Made by a program: the position numbers and the translations under genes. Shown piece by piece: positions 59,401-64,000 of a stretch of 64,000 nucleotides of DNA (its first letter is position 1; each line of letters starts with the position of its first letter). A model generated the notes under the pieces. The model worked only from the letters and a program-made list of their open reading frames with translations, was not told where the DNA came from and did not search any database. Source of the DNA: Buxus sempervirens (lineage: Eukaryota > Streptophyta > Magnoliopsida > Buxales > Buxaceae); assembly GCA_947561395.2 (NCBI GenBank), contig OX387186.1:45155220-45219219 (forward strand), in the 5' to 3' direction.

Positions 59401-59438
59401 CAGCAGAAGTCGATGATTATTTGGGTGAAGTGGAGTAG
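38416..59438 (+). CDS. PAB1: 20S proteasome subunit alpha type-2
   Basis: Non-catalytic alpha-ring subunit of the 20S proteasome, which gates entry of unfolded proteins; cytosol and nucleus. Eleven exons: 38416-38456, 38548-38624, 39542-39606, 42540-42586, 47884-47959, 51418-51485, 52814-52883, 53635-53720, 58257-58319, 58713-58778, 59390-59438. The joined length of 708 nt gives 235 residues, the usual size for plant alpha-2, and all phases agree. The protein starts [20 protein letters not shown] and has the alpha-subunit N-terminal signature with [13 protein letters not shown] (about residues 20-32). Later landmarks are [61 protein letters not shown] and a C-terminus ending DDYLGEVE. Introns are GT-AG except intron 10 (58779-59389), which starts GC. 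No lesion is seen in any exon. Confidence 0.97.
39607..42539 (+). other. Intron 3 of the proteasome gene
   Basis: GT-AG intron of 2933 bp. It carries a poly-T tract near 39708-39721 and a LINE RNase H relic (listed separately). The remainder shows no gene. Confidence 0.85.
41250..41760 (+). pseudogene. LINE RNase H domain relic in intron 3
   Basis: Readable fragments are [15 protein letters not shown] (the KxNFDGxxxxNxG start of plant LINE RNase H domains) and, after a frame change, [18 protein letters not shown], matching the usual R-x-A-N-x-x-AD-x-L-A-x-x-G end. Stops and shifts break it. Sense strand is the same as the host gene. Confidence 0.6.
43280..43530 (+). pseudogene. LINE zinc-finger (zf-RVT) relic
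   Basis: The frame reads C-x2-C followed by [13 protein letters not shown], the D-H-L-x-x-H-C-x-F-A-x-x-(L/I/W) pattern of the domain after plant LINE reverse transcriptases. Only this short stretch is readable. Confidence 0.5.
44560..45000 (-). pseudogene. LINE reverse transcriptase relic, minus strand
   Basis: On the minus strand [19 protein letters not shown] (44823-44880) matches the F-I-D-L-x-K-A-Y-D-R-V-P motif, and [20 protein letters not shown] (44641-44700) matches the YADD/FADD catalytic motif with the first aspartate replaced by asparagine. It is inverted relative to the host gene and to the LINE relic at 45480-46260, so it came from a separate insertion. Confidence 0.7.
45480..46260 (+). 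pseudogene. LINE (L1-like) reverse transcriptase relic with internal duplication
   Basis: Fragments in changing frames: [10 protein letters not shown] (45560s), then a region equivalent to the stretch before the catalytic palm, [18 protein letters not shown] near 46010-46065 (equivalent to the ANE-x-I-D-x-x-x-x-x-x-x-x-G-x-x-C-K segment), and [12 protein letters not shown] near 46083 (the K-A-Y-D-x-V-x-W motif). A 139-bp segment, GTGCAAAAGATTGGAGTCC..., is tandemly duplicated (45711-45849, 45850-45988). Confidence 0.65.
45711..45988 (+). repeat. 139-bp tandem duplication in the LINE relic
   Basis: The copies begin at 45711 and 45850 and differ at only a few positions (ATTTGGAGC/ATTAGGAGC, GTGCAAG/GTGTGAG, GGTGCTGG/GGTACTGG). 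It arose after the LINE inserted. Confidence 0.85.
46530..46860 (-). pseudogene. LINE RNase H relic, minus strand
   Basis: On the minus strand [20 protein letters not shown] is followed by AALKKGIEF, matching the start of a plant LINE RNase H domain. The reading frame is open for 105 codons but lacks the second half of the domain. Confidence 0.55.
47393..47590 (+). repeat. 102-bp direct duplication
   Basis: A unit beginning CATGATGTTGGAATGGAGG at 47393 recurs at 47495. It is followed by a (GA)n tract at 47616-47638. A further duplication with CTGTTAAGCTTGTCATTTGC and GACATGTCCTGTTT occurs at about 47640-47795. Confidence 0.8.
47616..47638 (+). repeat. (GA)n microsatellite in intron 4
   Basis: About 11 uninterrupted GA units. 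Confidence 0.9.
47960..51417 (+). other. Intron 5 of the proteasome gene
   Basis: GT-AG intron of 3458 bp. It contains a 216-bp tandem repeat (49383-49970) and an imperfect ~90-bp duplication at about 50655-50830 (ATGTTTATCAAARTTGA...AATATT(A/G)TCATTATCCTCA). The rest is AT-rich without recognisable features. Confidence 0.85.
49383..49970 (+). repeat. 216-bp tandem repeat, about 2.7 copies, in intron 5
   Basis: Units begin AGCTTTCTAGCATGACAGAAGG at 49383, 49599 and 49815, each 216 bp apart and nearly identical; the third is cut off near 49970. Confidence 0.92.
51486..52813 (+). other. Intron 6 of the proteasome gene
   Basis: GT-AG intron of 1328 bp with a (GA)n tract at 51632-51651. Nothing else is recognised. 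Confidence 0.85.
53721..58256 (+). other. Intron 8 of the proteasome gene, with a foldback element
   Basis: GT-AG intron of 4536 bp. It includes a 38-bp direct duplication (TGTGTGTTCATTAGCTAATACAATGC units at about 54188 and 54228) and the inverted-repeat element at 54603-55880. The stretch 55900-58250 shows no gene or clear repeat. Confidence 0.85.
54603..55880. mobile_element. Foldback element with ~520-bp inverted arms
   Basis: The left arm (about 54603-55120) and right arm (about 55340-55880) are imperfect reverse complements: for example GTGAACAAGACAAAAAT and GGCAAAAACCTGCC on the left return inverted on the right, as do ACTACGTAT and GAATTCAG blocks near the centre. The loop is about 220 bp. 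No transposase is encoded. Exact ends and a target duplication could not be fixed. It lies wholly within intron 8. Confidence 0.75.
58779..59389 (+). other. Intron 10 of the proteasome gene, GC-AG type
   Basis: The 611-bp intron starts CAG|GCAAGT and ends TTTCTTTCAG|G. The donor is a GC variant with an otherwise optimal flank. Joining these sites keeps the frame (AAG TTC AG|G GTA TTG) and the expected protein end. Confidence 0.9.
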
Positions 59439-59879
59439 ATTCATCTTTCAGCATAAGCAGAAAATCAAATGGTCTATTACATTTTGTTATGAGACAATAC
59501 ATTCAACGAGGCCATTTGTTCATGTATTGGATATTGTAGTTCAAAGAGCAGTCAAGCACAATCTGGCAAGATGGGATTACTGGATTAAAATGTTCTGTCA
59601 TGAATTATTTCGTTGACAGGATCTGTTTGATCCTTGGTGCAATTTAACTTTCATGAATTATTGATAATCAAGTCCGAACAATCCAATAATCCATTCTTCT
59701 TAAATGGTGATGAATTGGGTTTTGACTGGGCATTCCAGTCTAGTTTTAAAACATCTGCGTACATTGACACAAAAATAAAACAAATTTCAATGGAGCTTTA
59801 AGAAAGAATCAAATTTGGATTCAGACGCATTCTACCATTCAATGTTGAACAGAGCTGCTGTCAAAGGTCTGTGTCCCCA
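59439..59879. other. Convergent 3' regions
   Basis: The proteasome and PPR genes end tail to tail with 441 bp between the stop codons. Both 3' UTRs must lie here and may overlap. I see no clear canonical AATAAA for either gene close to its stop, only an ACACAAAAATAAAACAAA stretch near 59766 on the plus strand. Confidence 0.5.
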
Positions 59880-62813
59880 TTACCAGTAATCACAACAGGA
59901 ACAGTTGCCTTCTCTGAAGTGGTGAAACCGATAAGGATCCCTCAGCACAATTTCCCTCCTGACTATTCTGCTAACATACTTGTAAACAGAATGGCAATCA
60001 CCGCAGACACGAAGGTTCTTGAAAATTCTAAGTGACGAGCCTTCCGGCGTACTGATCAACCCAAATGCAAGGGCAAGCTTCTCACTGTGGTTCCAAAGAT
60101 TGTGCTCCTTCTGTTCTTCATCCATGTCATGCAATGCAAAACTTGTATCAGGAACATATCCTGCTTCTTTAATCCTCTGCAGAAGCTCCCCCAACTTCGC
60201 ATAGATCTGCCTCGCCTGTGGGTGGGATCGATCCCCCATACCAAAAGAATTCACCTTGTTCTTCACCTTTAACCAGCTGCAAGCAGGTTGCTTCTTTATG
60301 TTACTTGATTTCATTTGCTTTCTTAAGTTTTCCACATCTTCCCACCTACTGTTACTTGCACACACATTTGATAAAAGAACATAAGCTGAGTCATCTGAAG
60401 GATCTAACTCAAAAAGATGCTCAGCAGCTTGCATTCCAAGCTCAAAATTGCCATGAGTTCTGCAAGCAGCCAAAAAGCTCCGCCAGACAATGTCATTTGG
60501 TGGGATTGGCATGTCCTTGACGAACTTTTCAGCATCAGCAAGCCTTCCTGATCGCCCAAGCAGATCAACAATACACACACAGTGCTCAATTGCAGGTGGG
60601 ACCCCAAACTCTGAAGCCATTGATGCAAAGTATTTGAGGCCTTCGTCAACTAAGCCACCATGGCTGCATGCAGATAGAAGAGAAACAAACGTAACATGGT
60701 CAGGTTTTGGTCCTAGTTGCAGCATTTCATGAAAGGCTTCCCTGGCTTCCTGGAAGTATCCATGTCTGGAAAACCCTGAAATCAATGTATTCCATGCTAA
60801 CCGCGACCTGTTCTTTGGTTCAGGCAGCATTTTTAGTAAATCATCCATTTCTCCGCATTTTCCATACATATCCATTGCGGCACTTGTAACATGCATATCT
60901 GAATCCAACCCGAGCTTAATGATCAGACTGTGAAGCTGTTGGCCTTCCTCCAACACAGCCAAGCTTGCAGTGGCTGCAAGGCTGCCAGAAATGCTGAACC
61001 GATCTAAATCTAACCCAGTGCGCCTCATTTCTATAAAATGTTTCAAAGCTTCTTCTCCATGACCATGATAAGCATTTGCAGCAATGATTGAGTTCCATGA
61101 AATAGAATTCTTGTTACTTAACCTATCAAAGATGAAGTAACTTGTATTGAGATCTCCACATTTAGCATACATGGTGAGGAGGGAATTCTTCACATAATCA
61201 TCTGATTCAAATCCTGTCATGACTATATGCGCATGGATGGGCATTCCATGTTTGAGTAGATCAACTGGCTCTGAGCAAGAACCAAGAACATTAACCATTG
61301 TGATGTAGTTTGCTGGTATGCCATTTTCTCTCATCATTTTAAAAGCTTTTATCGCCTCTTGAGGCTCTTCATTTTCAGAGTGTCCTCCTATGAGGGCATT
61401 CCAAGTAATCTCATCATGTTCAGGCATTGTGTGGAAGACTTGTTTTGCTTCACTCATGATCCCAGCTTTTCCATACATGGTGATTAATGCGTTGCCAACT
61501 ACCAAATTCTCATGTAATCCTGCACAGATTATGAGAGCATGAATAATCTTCCCTTCAACAAGATATTCAGGGTTTGAACATGCAGCCAGTGCATTAGCAA
61601 AAGTCACATGATTCCTTATTTTGCTCATCCCAAACAGTTCAACTAAAAGTTTTAAGGCATACTGGTACTGTCCCTCCTGAGCATAGCAAGCCATCATCGA
61701 ATTCCAGGATATCAAATCTTTTTCAGGCATGTCATGAAACAACAATTCAGCATCTGCATATCTTCCAGTCTCAGAATACAAAGTTATAAGAGTGTTGCCT
61801 ACACAAACAACTGAATCCAATCCAAATTTAATGACCAGAACATGAATCCCCCTACCCCATGTCAAATTATCCAGACAACTACAGGCTGATACCAAAATAG
61901 ATAATGTGGTAGAATTGGGTTCAATATTTGCTTGACGCATGCAATGAAAACAGTCAAGGGAATCCTTACAAAGCATATTTCGTGCATAAGCAGATATCAT
62001 TGAATTCCATGAGATTGTGTCACGTTCATCCATCTGATCAAAGATGTAATGAGCCTCTTCCACAGCAGCAAAACTACCAAACATGGATATTAGAGAATTG
62101 GCAACAGAAACATTATTCTCAAACCCTGAAACTATAACATGTGCAAGAACCTGAAGACCCAATAGTTCATTGTCAAGCAACCCACATGAACTAATCACTG
62201 TTGCAAAGGAATTTTGATTGCAACTTACCCCTTCATGCCTCATACGCCGATAAATATTCACGGCTTCCTTTGGATCTCCATTATTTGAATATCCCACCAT
62301 CAAGGAAGTCCATGAAACAACGTTTCTGTCAGGCATCTCCTCAAAAATCTTCTGAGCATTGGAAGAAAATCCATATGAACCATAGAAATGCAGAAGAGCT
62401 GTACCCACAAATACATCACCTAACAATCCCATTTTAACAACAAACCCCTGGACTTGAATTCCTTCAAAAACCATAGATTCCGATCTATTGCACGCCGTTA
62501 AAACACTGGATATCACAAACCCACTTGGCTCAATGCCTTGGTCCAGGATTTCACGAAACAGACCTATGGCTTCCGAATAAAAACCCACTCGAACATAACC
62601 TGAAACCACTGTATTCCAAGATGCCTCGTTTCGTTCGGGCAATTTATCAAACAGGTACCGAGAAGGTTCTAACTCGCCAAACTTCGAGTACATGTTCATC
62701 AATGTGTTCGAGTAGAAAACACTCAGATGGATTAAACCCTTCACGCAGAAAGCATGAATTGCTTTGCCAGTGATCAAACTTGTGATCTCCGAGAACCCCT
62801 TCTGGGAAAACAC
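59880..62813 (-). CDS. PLS-DYW pentatricopeptide repeat protein
   Basis: Likely organelle RNA C-to-U editing factor. The intronless frame encodes 977 residues counted from a GTG at 62813. It consists of a long array of alternating P, L and S repeats (recognisable by NTLMNMYSKFGELEPSRYLF, SWNTVVSGYVRVGFYSEAI and SWNSMISAYA-type units), then E/E+ motifs, then a complete DYW domain (about 885-977). The DYW deaminase has HSE at 909-911, C-x2-C at 937/940 and the CSCCDYW terminus. It appears orthologous to Arabidopsis At1g16480 by overall sequence, from memory. The start is unresolved: the frame stays open upstream to a TAA near 63014 without an ATG, and the first in-frame ATG (62699) lies inside the first repeat. 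Residues before 62813, such as SEHPNPEIS, look like real protein. Confidence 0.93.
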   Translation of the reverse strand: MFSQKGFSEITSLITGKAIHAFCVKGLIHLSVFYSNTLMNMYSKFGELEPSRYLFDKLPERNEASWNTVVSGYVRVGFYSEAIGLFREILDQGIEPSGFVISSVLTACNRSESMVFEGIQVQGFVVKMGLLGDVFVGTALLHFYGSYGFSSNAQKIFEEMPDRNVVSWTSLMVGYSNNGDPKEAVNIYRRMRHEGVSCNQNSFATVISSCGLLDNELLGLQVLAHVIVSGFENNVSVANSLISMFGSFAAVEEAHYIFDQMDERDTISWNSMISAYARNMLCKDSLDCFHCMRQANIEPNSTTLSILVSACSCLDNLTWGRGIHVLVIKFGLDSVVCVGNTLITLYSETGRYADAELLFHDMPEKDLISWNSMMACYAQEGQYQYALKLLVELFGMSKIRNHVTFANALAACSNPEYLVEGKIIHALIICAGLHENLVVGNALITMYGKAGIMSEAKQVFHTMPEHDEITWNALIGGHSENEEPQEAIKAFKMMRENGIPANYITMVNVLGSCSEPVDLLKHGMPIHAHIVMTGFESDDYVKNSLLTMYAKCGDLNTSYFIFDRLSNKNSISWNSIIAANAYHGHGEEALKHFIEMRRTGLDLDRFSISGSLAATASLAVLEEGQQLHSLIIKLGLDSDMHVTSAAMDMYGKCGEMDDLLKMLPEPKNRSRLAWNTLISGFSRHGYFQEAREAFHEMLQLGPKPDHVTFVSLLSACSHGGLVDEGLKYFASMASEFGVPPAIEHCVCIVDLLGRSGRLADAEKFVKDMPIPPNDIVWRSFLAACRTHGNFELGMQAAEHLFELDPSDDSAYVLLSNVCASNSRWEDVENLRKQMKSSNIKKQPACSWLKVKNKVNSFGMGDRSHPQARQIYAKLGELLQRIKEAGYVPDTSFALHDMDEEQKEHNLWNHSEKLALAFGLISTPEGSSLRIFKNLRVCGDCHSVYKYVSRIVRREIVLRDPYRFHHFREGNCSCCDYW

Positions 62814-63315
62814 AGAGATCTCGGGGTTGGGGTGTTCGGAGAGGGATTGAATTCCATGGCTTGTGGGTTCTTGTCTCCATTGGATTGAGGGCGATGATTG
62901 ATAAGGGCAGATGTGGATTTGAGAGCAAAGAAATCGTAGAGAAGTAACGGAGAACGACGACTTGAGTTTGAAAGCCGAGAGTTTCTTACTGTACCCAGCC
63001 AGCTCGGGCCGTTATTACAGTTAGCTTTAAATAAAATGGTGAAAGATTTGCCTCAAAATCCCCACAAAGCAATAGAGAGGAAGAAAAGCTTCTCCAAATA
63101 CTAGAGGAAGTTCCAATGATGGACTGATGGAGCCCCGTTGTTATCGCCGCCGGTCAGTCGACCGAAGGTGGTGGCATAGTGAGGAAGTTGCATGTAGTGA
63201 GTCTTGTATTCCTTCAGTCCTCCGTTCTTCCTGAAAGTTTGGTGATCATAGTGGGTAACTAGTGTCCCTTAATACTATACCCAAAGTACCGTCCAAAATC
63301 CCTTTAGCATCACAC

Positions 63316-63319
<4 letters not shown>
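62814..63319. other. PPR 5' region and intergenic spacer
   Basis: The first ~200 bp are an open extension of the PPR frame on the minus strand. An ATG at 62880 lies in another frame (METRTHKPWNS). The rest has no recognised gene. It separates the PPR gene from a possible plus-strand gene, so it may be a divergent promoter region. Confidence 0.5.

Positions 63320-63372
<53 letters not shown>
63320..63372 (+). repeat. (GA)n microsatellite, about 26 units
   Basis: An uninterrupted 53-nt GA run. GA/CT tracts are common in plant 5' leaders; here it precedes a candidate coding exon by about 80 bp. Confidence 0.95.
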
Positions 63373-63374
<2 letters not shown>

Positions 63375-63453
63375 CTTGTCTTGTCTCTATTAGTAGATTT
63401 TTTTTTCTATTAATCTCCTTTGTTTTGTTGTGCGCACCGTTATCTTGGAAGAT

Positions 63454-63586
63454 ATGGCTTCTTCCAATACAGGGCGCTCATTCTTTTTGCACATTTTAGC
63501 ACCCATCATCTTATTTCATATACATTCTTCATACCTTCTTCAAAGTTTCAGATACCCAACTGAGAATTCCTACTTTGTAAATCCAT
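63454..63586 (+). CDS. Possible first exon of a secreted or membrane protein, partial
   Basis: An ATG at 63454 opens MASSNTGRSFFLHILAPIIL, a short polar start followed by a hydrophobic stretch like a signal peptide, and continues to FVNP before a GTAAGT donor at 63587. The window ends before any second exon could be recognised (nothing clear in 63587-64000 apart from poly-T tracts near 63778-63789 and 63848-63863). I do not recognise the protein. It could be a chance frame. Confidence 0.3.
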
Positions 63587-64000
63587 GTAAGTTGCTTTCC
63601 CTTGTCACATCTTGATATGCATTCCAATTGCTTTGCATTTTATCTTCCTAATAGAGAGTTGAGTTCTTGCACTCTTGGATTGCATTGCATTTCAAATTTT
63701 TCTTAAGAAAGGGGTTCTCATTTAAATTTCAGAAGCTGGCAAGCTTGAACAGTTTCTAGATTTTCTTTCATGGTGCTTTTTTTTTTTTCAATCGATTTAT
63801 TCTGGGTAGTGGGCTTAAAGGTTTACTAGAGATCCTCTTGGTCTTTCTTTTTTTTTTTTTTTTGCGGTAGGATCCTCTTGGTCTTTCTAGTTCTTTGTCT
63901 GGGATACTGATTGGATTTGGGAAATTGGTTGAGGATGAGTGCTTATTTCTTTTCAATTTCATGCTCACTATCTGTCAGAAACAATGTTATTTGCTTCCTA

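Noticed and set aside
60019..62773. Plus- and minus-strand frames overlapping the PPR gene
   Set aside because: They are shadows of the long PPR frame without their own domains.
1..64000. tRNA, rRNA or snoRNA genes
   Set aside because: No cloverleaf with A and B boxes, and no rRNA segment, was recognised by eye; the only tRNA-related sequence is the TRIM primer binding site. A dedicated scan could still find a small RNA.

Overview
The window is nuclear DNA of a flowering plant. It has spliced genes with GT-AG introns, a plant-type 20S proteasome alpha-2 gene, a PLS-DYW pentatricopeptide gene, MULE and FAR1-type transposases, TRIM and LTR elements and L1-like LINE relics. The species cannot be named from the sequence; the long introns and repeat load suit a woody dicot or magnoliid genome. 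Two real host genes are seen, both in the right 40%, plus a possible first exon at the right edge.

Left block, 1-17914: transposable elements inserted in one another. An LTR-like sequence (2221-17457) is split by a second LTR of another family in reverse orientation (3063-15531, target duplication TATAT). That one is split by a complete Mutator-like element (3341-9035, 9-bp duplication TATACAAAA) and by a third LTR (11843-14874, duplication GGTAC) lying in a GGTACC-rich minisatellite. The Mutator-like element carries a decayed MURA-type transposase and a second, GRF zinc-finger reading frame.

Middle block, 17915-36263: a second MULE, delimited by ~190-bp inverted repeats, with a broken FAR1-like transposase and a captured DnaJ J-domain piece. 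It was about 6.2 kb before two insertions enlarged it: an LTR (18468-25465, duplication TCTAT), itself holding another LTR (22196-24835, duplication CCTAC), and a head-to-head LTR composite (28393-33503, duplication ATATG), which holds a complete 469-bp TRIM (30397-30865, duplication TGAGA).

Right block, 36264-64000: the proteasome alpha-2 gene runs 38416-59438 on the plus strand in 11 coding exons (235 aa, all splice phases consistent). Its ten introns sum to about 20.3 kb and hold LINE relics, tandem repeats and a foldback element. It converges tail to tail with an intronless PLS-DYW PPR gene on the minus strand (59880 to about 62813 or further), whose N-terminal start is unresolved. A (GA)n tract and a possible first coding exon close the window.

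The most unusual signal is that every LTR-like element here, of two families, carries blocks of short inverted or reiterated words, in several copies just upstream of the TATA box, and the word differs from copy to copy.
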